DNA from: Tritrichomonas musculus
Taxonomy: Eukaryota > Parabasalia > Tritrichomonadida > Tritrichomonadidae
Assembly (NCBI GenBank): GCA_039105265.1
Contig: JAPFFF010000012.1
Span: 2,666,001-2,730,000 of the forward strand
DNA length: 64,000 bases
Direction: 5' to 3'
A program made the position numbers and the translations under genes. Below are positions 1 through 9,679 of the stretch, one piece after another (position 1 is the stretch's first letter; the number at the start of each line of letters is the position of its first letter). Under the pieces are notes generated by a model. It saw only the letters and a program-made list of their open reading frames with translations, was not told the DNA's origin and did no database searches.

Positions 1-156
1 ACTTCTTCTAGTGAAGAAAATGAGCTTGGCAAAGATAGTTATTCTAATCATGGGTGTGATATGATCTATGAGCCAGATATTGATAATACAGAAGAAGAAA
101 GTGAATTTATCAAATCTGGCCTTCGTCAAAATTCATGTGGGTTATTTAAAAATTAA
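1..156 (+). pseudogene. 3' end of an acidic, Ser/Glu-rich coding relic, cut by the window edge
   Basis: Frame 1 is open from the window edge to a TAA at 154-156. It reads as a Ser/Glu/Asp-rich segment with a few Cys residues (HGCD, NSCGLF). No family is recognised. Beyond the adjacent MITE-like insertion (174-747), coding-like text resumes in short stretches broken by stops (about 760-1130 and 1800-1960), so this probably belongs to an old decayed gene rather than an intact one. It could also simply be the true C-terminus of a gene that starts left of the window. Confidence 0.3.
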
Positions 157-173
157 GAATTATTAAAAGATTT

Positions 174-747
174 TACGCCTTCATTAATCGCCTTTACTTG
201 TTAAATATCAATGGGCAGCGGTTATTCTCAGAAAATTAATCATGAAAATATATTTAAACTTTTAAAAATAAATGCTTTTAACATTTAATAAAAAATACTA
301 ATTCAATGAATTTATTCAAAAAAATTGCAATTGAGAATACTCATAGAATAATGAAATTTGAACATACTCATAGAATTTGAAAATTTATGAAATTTGGTTG
401 TAAAGTTTTCAAATTCTTGGGGCGAAAAAAGTGGCATTTTGGGCGGAAAAGTGACCAAAATAGGAAATTCAAAGGTTTATATGATCATTTGAAAGGAACC
501 GCCGGGCGATGTAAAATGAATTGAAAGGTTTTCTCCGGGCAATATAAAATTCCTCAATTTTTGAATGTGACAAAAAATATTAAATCTTAAATTCATGTAA
601 TCCTATTTTATATCATGAAATTAGGTAATTACCTAATTTAATATATATATATATTAAAAAAAAATAAAAAAAAAAAAATAAACGTACTCAATTCATAAAA
701 ATAAATCGCCCTTGTTTTTAATTTTTTGGGCGAAAAATGAAGGCGTA
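174..747. mobile_element. MITE-like insertion, 574 bp, with terminal inverted repeats
   Basis: The left end TACGCCTTCATTAATCGCC (174-192) pairs with the reverse complement of the right end (728-747), with about two mismatches over 19 bp. The flanks are identical: AAAGATTT at 166-173 and at 748-755. Because the flank is part of AAAAGATTTT, the exact border is ambiguous: a 10-, 8-, 6- or 4-bp duplication fits equally well. There is no coding capacity. The inside is AT-rich, with several GGGCG/CCGGGC islands (421-450, 502-512, 533-541) that stand out from the surroundings. This fits a non-autonomous DNA transposon; the superfamily cannot be set from this copy. Confidence 0.7.
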
Positions 748-755
748 AAAGATTT

Positions 756-2111
756 TTTTAAAATGTATCCAAAATCATTTCCTACATGCAAAGCTTGTAA
801 AATTGCTGATGGTTTATCTTGATGCAGAAATAATTCATGAATTATTCCAGTAGATATTATGGAGTATAGGTATAAGTTGATATATATTATTAATTGTCAA
901 TTATTTGCTTTATAAATTGGTAAAATACACTCAAAAAGTATTTTAAAGAGAGGTTTTAGTGGAGTAAAAAAAGTCTTCAACATTTCTTTCTTCAACTTTA
1001 TTTTTTGTTCTTTCATTTGTATTCAAATAACTAAGCATGAATGTAATGCAGTATTTGGGACTGATTTATATGAGCAAAAGTAATTTAAATGAAAGTTCTA
1101 TTATTAAACACATCAATTTTCTGAAGGTAACTCTGAGAATAGCTTAACAAGCTATTCTATCTTGTTCATTCTAACGAATTAAATCTCATTCAAACAGTCA
1201 TAAAAACAAAATCTTCCTACAAATTGCTTCATTGTTCATTCAAAAGAGGAAACGATTGGGGTTTTGAAGTCAACTTGTATTTCAAGGCTATTTTTATTGA
1301 TATAAATACTTAATTTCCTCAATTTCCTTGAATTAGATTTATTTGGTCAATGTAAATGGTATTTCACCAATTTTTTTCCCATTGATTAATTTTTTAAAGC
1401 AAACATCGTCTTTCAAGTAGAAATTTGATACTTGATTGATGGGTGTTATGATGCTTGCCAAAGCAGAAAGATGCTGGAGAAGTCAACAATCATTTATAAA
1501 CTCGTTAAAATTGCAACTTCCAGGCTTGGTTCCCGTAAATCTCTGCTTTTCAGTTGTAATATTGGATTGTGACGATGTCAGAGGCACTGTTCGCACTGCC
1601 TGTATCGATATTCGTGTTTCATTTTTCATAGCAATCATCGAAAAACATTTGGCAGTATGATTCTTCTTCCCGCAATAATTTTGTTAACCGGAAATGTAGG
1701 CTCTTTTTGATTACACTTCCTCATTGAAATTTCATGATCGATTCACTATTAAGTGAAAAGGTCATGAAAAGTGTCTATTATTTCAATTCATAATTTTGTT
1801 TTATGCCAGATGGTAGATTGATAATGTTGATTTTGTTGGATATATAAAAAATGGAGATGTTCATTGTTTAGTTGAACACCCAAAAAATGGTTCTGATTTC
1901 ATTTTGATAAGTGGCAAAATGCGTTTATTGTGTGATCTTATATTAAAATGATGATTATCATTCTGATGTCAAAAATATTGGGGATGCTGAAAAAAATAAA
2001 CAATCATAATCCGATATAAAGACAGATGCACCTGTCTTTTCTCATGATTTTTTTGTTTGTTTGTTTGTTTTTTTTATTTGTATTTTTTTTTTTTTTTAAA
2101 AAAAAAAAAAG
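756..2111. other. Gap with decayed coding-like stretches, no intact gene
   Basis: Short protein-like stretches interrupted by stops appear on the + strand (about 760-820, 1080-1130, 1820-1950), but no ORF longer than about 75 codons exists and no family is recognisable. The 3' part (2047-2110) is a T-rich run followed by an A-run. I treat it as relic DNA. Confidence 0.4.
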
Positions 2112-2131
2112 GTTAACACATATTTGTTAAC
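2112..2131. promoter_or_regulatory. 7-bp perfect inverted repeat just upstream of the DHHC gene
   Basis: GTTAACA (2112-2118) and TGTTAAC (2125-2131) form a symmetric site with a 6-nt centre, ending 17 bp before the ATG at 2149. It lies between an A-run and the start codon, where a trichomonad transcription start would be expected. It may be a protein-binding site or chance in AT-rich DNA. Confidence 0.25.
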
Positions 2132-2148
2132 TACCTTTTTTTATAAAA

Positions 2149-3378
2149 ATGAATTCGAAAGAAAATGATTCAAATATATTGACAAATCTCTTATCAGAAG
2201 AAAATACAGTAGAGGAAATTGCTGTTCCCATATCTCAACCAACTGAAATTCAAGAAAATGATAATAAAACAGAGCCAGTCGAAGCACAAGAAAATGATAA
2301 TAAAACAGAACCAGTGGCAGAAGCACAAGAAAATGCAGAGCCTGAGGTGCATCCAACAGAATCAAATACTGCTGATGATAGCAACATCAATGCAGTTGTC
2401 TGCCCTGAAACAATTCAAACAATACCTGAATTGACCAAATATGAAGTTACATGTAAATGTTGTTGCGGTATTGATCCTTGTGTTAAAATTCAAGATAAGG
2501 ATCCTGTTCCTCGTTCTTTTTGGGGATCCCATGAATTAGATTCAATATGTATGAATGTATTTGTTTCAGGTATTATCATATTTGTTGAACTCGTTCATTT
2601 TTTAATTGTTTTTCCTAAACTCGCCTATACAAGTAATAGCTCAGACGATGGATTTCATTATAGTATCTCGCACGTTTATAAATATCAAATTCCATGTCTT
2701 GCATTACATATATTTACATTAATATTATTTTTATGGGCTTATTTTGCTGCAGCTTGCATGGATCCAGGTTTTCTTCCTTATAACTGGTTTGAAACTCGCA
2801 AAACAAAGTACAATTGGCAAGAGCAATTAAGTGGTCTCGCTATTCGTGAAGATCAAGTTCAATATGCATATGATCATCGACCAAATATTGCTTCGTTCTC
2901 AAAAAGTGCTGGAAGATTTGTTATTCGAGCAGATCATATATGTGGTTGGATTGGAAATTGGGTTGGTAAGCGAAATCATAAGCAATTTATTTTAATGAAC
3001 TTTTGGGGAAGTATGTATGCTCTCAATCTCTTCGTTTGGCATATTCCAATTATTCAACAAATTATGCCAAGCGAAGACCATTCACTCTTTTTTGTGTATA
3101 TTCTTCTTGTTTTCTTTGAAGGTTGTGTTGAAATCGTTTTCGCAATTCTTTTATTTTATGTTTTTATAATGTCACTTGATGACCTAAGAAAAGATCTAAC
3201 CAAAATTAAAAAATGGAAAAATGAAAAAGGCCAAGATTATTCATGTTTAAAGGCAACGAGAGAAGTTTTTGGTCCTGGGAATATTTGCTGCTTTGTTTTT
3301 CCAACACCAGCTTTCAGCGATGTAATAGTTTTTGATCAACAAATTCAAGAAAGTCCTACTAATTTCGCGCTTGATTAA
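2149..3378 (+). CDS. DHHC-type protein S-acyltransferase (palmitoyltransferase) with a DHIC active site
   Basis: 409 aa from an ATG. This is an integral membrane enzyme expected to move a palmitoyl group to cysteines of client proteins on endomembranes. Residues 1-95 are an acidic tail with an imperfect repeat (ENDNKTEPVEAQ / ENDNKTEPVAEAQ). A Cys cluster (CKCCCGIDPC) lies near 102-111. Four hydrophobic spans lie near 135-157, 181-204, 281-303 and 314-343. A DPG motif follows span 2 (D205). The cytosolic loop then gives ADHICGWIGNWVGKRNH, which matches the family signature DHHCPWVNNCVGKRNH. The catalytic Cys is C265, but the second His of DHHC is Ile264 and several zinc-ligand positions differ (W for C in GNWVG). 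Family membership is clear; full zinc binding and activity are inferred and may be altered. Confidence 0.85.
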   Translation: MNSKENDSNILTNLLSEENTVEEIAVPISQPTEIQENDNKTEPVEAQENDNKTEPVAEAQENAEPEVHPTESNTADDSNINAVVCPETIQTIPELTKYEVTCKCCCGIDPCVKIQDKDPVPRSFWGSHELDSICMNVFVSGIIIFVELVHFLIVFPKLAYTSNSSDDGFHYSISHVYKYQIPCLALHIFTLILFLWAYFAAACMDPGFLPYNWFETRKTKYNWQEQLSGLAIREDQVQYAYDHRPNIASFSKSAGRFVIRADHICGWIGNWVGKRNHKQFILMNFWGSMYALNLFVWHIPIIQQIMPSEDHSLFFVYILLVFFEGCVEIVFAILLFYVFIMSLDDLRKDLTKIKKWKNEKGQDYSCLKATREVFGPGNICCFVFPTPAFSDVIVFDQQIQESPTNFALD

Positions 3379-3951
3379 TAATTAATAGATTATGGTTTAA
3401 TTCTTTGTTTGTAAATATTTTAAAGAAAATAAAATTTACTACAACTATTTTATAGTTTTAATAATTTGTACAACATCACTACTTTTTTATTACCCATTTG
3501 AATCAAGATAAATGATATTATTAAGCCATTTTGTGTATCTATTCTGGGATGAATTTAAATTTTCATATATCTATAGTTATTTTTTTTTTTTTTTTTGGAT
3601 TTTGCATTATTAATGCTACAATACTAATATTATTTGTATGGGATTAATTTATATATTATCTTATTCAGTTGGAAAGCTTGGATGACTAAAGAGCTTATGT
3701 ATATCATTTTTATGAAAAAGTTACATTGTTAATTTACATGGCCAAAATGATTATCAAATTTTCTTTATACTTTAAACTTTTAAGATAAGATTGAACTATA
3801 ACTATTCAAAAGCTTTTGTTTGATCTGGACACTATTCACCAGAAAAAGTGATTCGAATAATTTTATCGGCTCAAAAAAATTTCAATTTATCACTTAACTT
3901 TTGTTATTTATAATCTATTCAAAAATTTCAATTATCTTATAAAAATACAAA
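3379..3951. other. Intergenic spacer, no gene seen
   Basis: AT-rich, with no ORF, RNA or terminal-repeat structure that I can support. CTATTCAAAAATTTC lies about 30 bp before the next ATG and resembles the TTCAAAA element seen before a few other starts in the window. Confidence 0.4.
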
Positions 3952-6900
3952 ATGTCTGCTAACTTGGAGACATTCATTACTCGTCTCCCTCTTTTTCAAA
4001 CTTTGCAATCTTTATCTACAGCTAGAAATGATAGCCAAGGAAATATGATGGGGAATGACGATTTTACTTCGCATATAATGCATATTGACCAATTATCTCA
4101 GCAGCAAATAACTGTTCCTTTATCTCTTACACTTTTAGAGGTATTAAATTCCATGAATTCAAAAGGTTCAATTACGCATGTCAATCTTTTGTTGAATGAA
4201 ATAGTCAAATCTCCAGACTGGTTTTTCCCGAATGTGCCCTTAGTATTCGAACAAATGCAAGATTCAAGCCAGCAATTAAATGATGTTTCAAGTTTTCTCC
4301 AGCAATTTGTCCCTGACGATAATCAAGAATTATACTTAAATTGGAAGAGTATTATTCTTCAGATTCACTTATCAATTCTTGCTTCAGTTGATTTATCTGA
4401 AATTTCACCCAAATATCAAAAATACTCAAGTCAAGCCGCAGAAAACGACGATTCAGATCAAATATATTCAAACGCTCCAGGTGGTCATAGAGGTAGATCA
4501 AGAGCTGGAAAGTCTGTTATGATTAATGATCTTAATCCCAACCGATATGATATTGATTCAATCCATGGAAATGCATCATTGTCACGTAGACAAGTAGGAT
4601 CACGTTTTACAACAGGAAGTATTTCAGTAAGAACCACAAACAAATGCGTAGCATCTTTCAATAATAGGAATCCTATTGGCTCACAAAGATCGTTTGATGG
4701 AGTTCAGTATGACATTGCACCACAAATCAACAGAGATGGATCAATTGGATTAAACAATTCTGATAGATTCAGCAACATGGGTAATAATAATATGCCAATG
4801 AACCTTGATGTTAATTCTCTTCTCAATATAGAACTCCGTACTAACTTATCTGATTCTCCAATGTTCAAAGCCATAATACTTGCCATTTCAGCACGTGGTC
4901 TCTTAGACAAGCTACTTGGAAGTCTCATTATCTCAGAATGTGCCCAACAATTTGAGCAAGCATCAATCAGACTTCCTTCTCGTCTCAATTCTTCACAAAA
5001 TCATGTTGATGCAAGCAGCATTTTTGAGAACTACTTCTCATCGCTTCTCAGCCATGCCTTTCTCACTATTGATTTTGAGAATTCTGTCAATGATGAAATT
5101 GTGAAAGAGAACGTTAATGGAGCCCTTTCAAAAATAGAATCTCTTTTACCATTTACCGAATTAGTTGGTGTTCCGCACAGTAGAACCTTCCTAGAATCCA
5201 TTTTAGCACCGCTTTGCTACCACGAAGACGAGCAAGTTGCACTTCGAGCAGAGAAGCTCTACACGCAGCTCATTAATGGTCATAACTGGGAAATCAGGAA
5301 GACTGAAGTTGTAACTGCTGATCAACAATTTGATTTTGAGCAATCAATTGATCATGTTATTTTAATCTCAGCACCAACAAGCATCGGATCATCAAATTCA
5401 AACTCCCAAAACCAGTACCAAACAGATCCAAATAGTTATTCATGCCTGCAAGATCAGTCCAACTTAGTTCCATCAGAAGTGATCAACAAAGATGAGATCT
5501 ACAATCTTAACGTATTCCACGTTATTAAAGAAAACAAGTTCCAGCCGTCATGCAGTGGTTACTACGACTATTGTTATGCAAAAATTTCGCCCGAAGGAGA
5601 AATCGAAATTGATTCCAAAATGCCATCAGGTAGATACATCGTCCTCCCAGCAGGTGCACGTAAAGAAATCATCCACGAACTTCCAGCATTTGATGAAAAA
5701 GGTCCAATTCCATTTGATGAGTTAACATCAAAACTTGAAGAACTTTCTTATGCTGGTGTCACAGCAGTTCATGTTCCCGGTGCAATTGAGAGGAACATAT
5801 GCCATGACTTGTTGTCTGTCACTGACCACGAAGTCCTATCGAAGAATTGTGGTGATATTGTCCAATTCAAAGAATTTTGCGACAGAGCCAAATCCTTTGG
5901 TATTCGTGTTTTGATTGATTTCACCCCTCTTGTATCAATCAGAAACAGCTCGAAGAAGTATTCCCCATTTGTTACATATTCAGTTGATCGTAACGGTCTC
6001 CTTCACAATTCAGCATTTCCTGATTTACAAAATGGCGGAGTTCCTGATTCTGACAAGCTTCTTCTTAACTATCGATCATTGAAGCTTTGGGACTTGTTTG
6101 CTGATGAACTTACATCATTGTGCGAAAAGTGCGACATTTCCGGCTTCTTCTTAGGCAACCTGACGTATTGGGACACTGTAATGAAGCGTGATCTTCGTGA
6201 ATTAAGAAGAACTGATCCTGATGGCTCTCTTCATTATGGCATTCAAAACTTTATCGATGGTGCAATCATCTCTAACAAGCGTCGTCACCATCACCGTAAA
6301 GACAAGCAAGGAAACGATGCCGATTCAACTTCTCCTGTAGCACAGCAGCCAGACAAACAACAACAACAACAACAACAGCAACAAATACAAGAGCAGAATC
6401 AAAATGAAAGCAGCAAAGAAAAAGATCAATCCGTCAAGAATGACTTGTCTGACTTTAACTGCGGAATGACAGCGAGAAACTTCGCTTATTCGCCCTTCTT
6501 AATGAACATGATGAAGAAGCTTTGGAAGAGGTTCCCCAATTCGTTTGTGTGGATGCAATGTGAGCCAGAGCAGGAGCCATTTGTAATGAACTCTGGTATC
6601 ATTCCGATGAACTATGCGTTCAGAACTGTCTTCCAGAAGACGATAGAGCATTCAATCTACTGTGATAACGTTGATTACGTCAATGCAAATGAAGAATTGA
6701 TTCAATTCTACGACGATAGAAATAAAAGAAATCCGGAAGGAACTTTTTGTATTGCTCCATTTGGTGCTCTTATTGATGGTCCTTACAACATCCCAATTGA
6801 AGGCCTCACTCTTGCGATAGACATGCTTTTCTATTTAACTGATGTGCCAATGATTCAGGGCTGTCTTAATCAAGCACTCTTCTTTGAATTCGCCTACAAG

Positions 6901-9582
6901 ACACTGAAGACAAAGTACGAAAAGAAGATGATTGACGTTGATCCAATCAGGCCTTCTTCACTCTTAAAGAATGGCTACGTAATCGATGAAGATGAAGAAT
7001 ACGAATATGATGATGATAAAGAACTAGAAATGATTGAAGAAAATCTAAGTAAATTGCAAGCACAACAACAACAAAGTCGTGTGAAATCACCTTCAAGGGC
7101 TTCACCAAATAGATCAACAAGACAAAGCCCTGTTTCAAGCGTTAAAAGGAAGAAAATCATGGTTCAAGCGCCTGTTATTTTAGGCTATAAATGGTACCCG
7201 CCAATTGAGCGGTTTGTTCCGTTATTGAAGAATCGTGCAGGTACAAGAACAAAGGCAGACTGGGCGCTTGGTGGCGATATTCATATTCTTCCAGTTTCGT
7301 ATGATTCGCATCCAATGCGAGCTATTCTTGCCGTTGCGCGTGCTTGTAAGAAGACACAGAAAGTTGCTCTTATTTGTACTTCATTTTACATGTATCCATT
7401 AATTTATGAGGTCGGAGTTTTGAATCTTCCAATTTTATCTAAAGTGCCACAAGAAGATGCAGTTGTTGAAGTCTGTCCATTGATTGGTGCACAAGGACAA
7501 CCTACGTATTATGCAGTTGAAGAAGTCACGAAGAATTCGTCATCACTATTCCTTGATCTTGATCGTTTCAACACAGCATTGTATGAAATTAATATTAAAT
7601 CGCCAATTCCAACGAATGTTCGTCGTATTTTAGAAGAGCATATTTACACAAGACTTGAAAGAGCTATTCATTACTCATCGAACACAATTCTCGCAAACAA
7701 CAGAATCTTCAACTCAATTCTTAATGTTGTTGACAAATCAATTGAAAAAATGCCAACCGAGCAAGAAGTTGAAGAATTGATTGGTTTAATGCCGCACAAC
7801 GAAAACAGTATGACTGTTTTCAGGGAAGCTTTATTCTTTGCTACAAGGAACCATAAAGTTAACAAACTTTTAGTTCCTTATCAAGATGAAAAAGAAGTCA
7901 TGGTTCGTGAAAAGAATGCAATCAAGATCCTCAAAATGGCTGCACGTTCAAGAACTCCATACATATCGAAACTTGGCCAACAAGTCCTTGAAGAGAATGA
8001 TCTTGGAGAGATCTTATTCGTTGCACCAGAACTTGGACCATTCTCTAAAGTTGGAGGTCTTTCGACCATGGTTTGGGATCTTGCGAAAGAGCTTGTTCAA
8101 CTCGGACTTGACATTCATTGTGTTTCGCCTTATTACAACGTATCGCCAAAAGGAGAGACAGGCTATTTAGCCAAATATGGAATTAAATATATTCAAACTG
8201 TTGATATTTATGCGCCTGACAAAATAACCGTCGGTATTCATTACGGTGTTGTTGATGGTGTCAAATGTTGGTTCTTGCATCATTATTCCTTCTTTGCAGC
8301 TCCATATCAGACAGGATCATCGTCATTCAAGCTTCAACTTCTTGTTGTTATGGCCAAAGCTGCACTCGAAATGTGCTGTCAAGTTTTCACTACTCTTCCA
8401 CGCTTAATTATTAGCAATGATTGGATGACAGGTCTTGTTCCAGCGATTGCAAAGAAGCAATTTGGTAGTGCCTTTGATAGCACTCTCTTTATGCACATAT
8501 TCCATAATTTGGGCGTCGGTTATGCAGGCAAAATATGGCCAGGTGACACAGGCGCATTAAGTTATATTCACCAACTTCCAGATGAATTCATTGTTGATCA
8601 TTACGATAATTCAATTGACCCATCAATGTGTGCTTTGATGGCTTGTGATAACTGGGCAACTGTTTCCAAACGTTATCGACAAGAACTTCTTGAATCGTCT
8701 CCTTATTCATACTTGTTAAGAAGATTCCCACAGCCGTTTGCTTACTCAAATGGTATTCGTTTCAAGGAAAGGCAAGAAAAATTAGAAAAACTCGGAATGA
8801 CTCATGATCAAGCCAAACGTGCAGTTCAACAAAAATACTTCCATTATGTTGATGATAATAAATGCTTGTTCGTCTTCGTTGGTAGAATTGTTGAGCAAAA
8901 AGGTGTTCATCTTATCATTGACTGTTTTGAAGAGCTTCACAGAAGATTCAATGGCGCATTCCAATTCATTGTTGGTGGTCAAGCTGCTCCTGATGATCGT
9001 TCTTATGGTTTGCCTTGTACGCATAGGATGTGGGATTTGGCACAACGTTATCCTGGCAACTTTTGGGCTGATCCTTCTCAATTCTTCGCTGATGGTCTTC
9101 TTGCTTTCCATGCTGCTGATTACACCCTTATTCCAAGTATCTTTGAGCCTTCTGGAATTGTCCAGCAAGAAGCTTTCGTGTCCGGTTGCCCCGTTATAGC
9201 TTTCAGAACAGGTGGTCTCGCTGACACTGTCTTCGAATACGATAGAGAGAAGAAGACTGGTAACGGAATGTTGTTCTGGAGTCATCAGCATCGTGATTAC
9301 ATGATGGCAATTGAAAGAGCATTCAATGTTTACACCGATAAACCAAATTATTGGAAATTACGTGAAAATGCTTACAAATCTGTTTTGACTACAGCCGAGG
9401 TGGCAGTCCAGTGGGCAAGAGAATTCGCTAGAATGTACTTGAAGGTGTTCGAAAATAAGAGAAGAGAACATGAAGAAGAAGAGGAAGAAAGAGAAAAAGA
9501 AAGAATCGAAAAAGAAAGGGCTGAAAAAGAAAGGGCTGAAAAAGAAAAAGCTGAAAAAGAAAAAGCTGAAGATAATAAATAG
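3952..9582 (+). CDS. Giant glycogen (starch-type) synthase with N-terminal GH13-like region, GT5
   Basis: 1,876 aa from an ATG. The C-terminal about 520 residues are a GT5 ADP/UDP-glucose glucan synthase: EILFVAPELGPFSKVGGLS with the sugar-nucleotide KVGGL loop at 1366-1370, FVFVGRIVEQKG (G1644-R1645), and the E-X7-E retaining-transferase motif E1732...E1740 (FEPSGIVQQE). It should elongate alpha-1,4-glucan, the storage polymer of parabasalids. Residues about 520-1160 resemble a GH13 alpha-amylase barrel (RVLIDFTPLVSI, CDISGFFLGNLTYWD, FVWMQCEPE, DVPMIQG), but the usual nucleophile position in the beta-4 motif reads Asn (FFLGN), so the barrel may be non-catalytic or a glucan-binding module. 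A poly-Gln tract (about 801-815), a low-complexity acidic segment (about 1020-1050) and a charged Lys/Glu tail (about 1840-1876) interrupt it. Residues 1-520 are unrecognised, partly helical. The architecture recalls the large amoebozoan and trichomonad glycogen synthases. Confidence 0.88.
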   Translation: MSANLETFITRLPLFQTLQSLSTARNDSQGNMMGNDDFTSHIMHIDQLSQQQITVPLSLTLLEVLNSMNSKGSITHVNLLLNEIVKSPDWFFPNVPLVFEQMQDSSQQLNDVSSFLQQFVPDDNQELYLNWKSIILQIHLSILASVDLSEISPKYQKYSSQAAENDDSDQIYSNAPGGHRGRSRAGKSVMINDLNPNRYDIDSIHGNASLSRRQVGSRFTTGSISVRTTNKCVASFNNRNPIGSQRSFDGVQYDIAPQINRDGSIGLNNSDRFSNMGNNNMPMNLDVNSLLNIELRTNLSDSPMFKAIILAISARGLLDKLLGSLIISECAQQFEQASIRLPSRLNSSQNHVDASSIFENYFSSLLSHAFLTIDFENSVNDEIVKENVNGALSKIESLLPFTELVGVPHSRTFLESILAPLCYHEDEQVALRAEKLYTQLINGHNWEIRKTEVVTADQQFDFEQSIDHVILISAPTSIGSSNSNSQNQYQTDPNSYSCLQDQSNLVPSEVINKDEIYNLNVFHVIKENKFQPSCSGYYDYCYAKISPEGEIEIDSKMPSGRYIVLPAGARKEIIHELPAFDEKGPIPFDELTSKLEELSYAGVTAVHVPGAIERNICHDLLSVTDHEVLSKNCGDIVQFKEFCDRAKSFGIRVLIDFTPLVSIRNSSKKYSPFVTYSVDRNGLLHNSAFPDLQNGGVPDSDKLLLNYRSLKLWDLFADELTSLCEKCDISGFFLGNLTYWDTVMKRDLRELRRTDPDGSLHYGIQNFIDGAIISNKRRHHHRKDKQGNDADSTSPVAQQPDKQQQQQQQQQIQEQNQNESSKEKDQSVKNDLSDFNCGMTARNFAYSPFLMNMMKKLWKRFPNSFVWMQCEPEQEPFVMNSGIIPMNYAFRTVFQKTIEHSIYCDNVDYVNANEELIQFYDDRNKRNPEGTFCIAPFGALIDGPYNIPIEGLTLAIDMLFYLTDVPMIQGCLNQALFFEFAYKTLKTKYEKKMIDVDPIRPSSLLKNGYVIDEDEEYEYDDDKELEMIEENLSKLQAQQQQSRVKSPSRASPNRSTRQSPVSSVKRKKIMVQAPVILGYKWYPPIERFVPLLKNRAGTRTKADWALGGDIHILPVSYDSHPMRAILAVARACKKTQKVALICTSFYMYPLIYEVGVLNLPILSKVPQEDAVVEVCPLIGAQGQPTYYAVEEVTKNSSSLFLDLDRFNTALYEINIKSPIPTNVRRILEEHIYTRLERAIHYSSNTILANNRIFNSILNVVDKSIEKMPTEQEVEELIGLMPHNENSMTVFREALFFATRNHKVNKLLVPYQDEKEVMVREKNAIKILKMAARSRTPYISKLGQQVLEENDLGEILFVAPELGPFSKVGGLSTMVWDLAKELVQLGLDIHCVSPYYNVSPKGETGYLAKYGIKYIQTVDIYAPDKITVGIHYGVVDGVKCWFLHHYSFFAAPYQTGSSSFKLQLLVVMAKAALEMCCQVFTTLPRLIISNDWMTGLVPAIAKKQFGSAFDSTLFMHIFHNLGVGYAGKIWPGDTGALSYIHQLPDEFIVDHYDNSIDPSMCALMACDNWATVSKRYRQELLESSPYSYLLRRFPQPFAYSNGIRFKERQEKLEKLGMTHDQAKRAVQQKYFHYVDDNKCLFVFVGRIVEQKGVHLIIDCFEELHRRFNGAFQFIVGGQAAPDDRSYGLPCTHRMWDLAQRYPGNFWADPSQFFADGLLAFHAADYTLIPSIFEPSGIVQQEAFVSGCPVIAFRTGGLADTVFEYDREKKTGNGMLFWSHQHRDYMMAIERAFNVYTDKPNYWKLRENAYKSVLTTAEVAVQWAREFARMYLKVFENKRREHEEEEEEREKERIEKERAEKERAEKEKAEKEKAEDNK

Positions 9583-9679
9583 AAAAAGTGATTTATTGTG
9601 CAAAAAAAAAAAAAAATAAATAAATTAAAAATTTAATATTTATTAAAAAAAAGTTATTTTGATTTCAAAGATTTTTGTA

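Noticed and set aside
1436-1660. 74-codon ORF in the left gap
   Set aside because: It begins at TTG, has mixed composition and shows no homology by eye; the surrounding DNA is relic-like.
8782-9291. 169-codon minus-strand ORF inside the glycogen synthase gene
   Set aside because: It lies wholly inside the conserved GT5 core; the opposite frame has motifs, this one has none.
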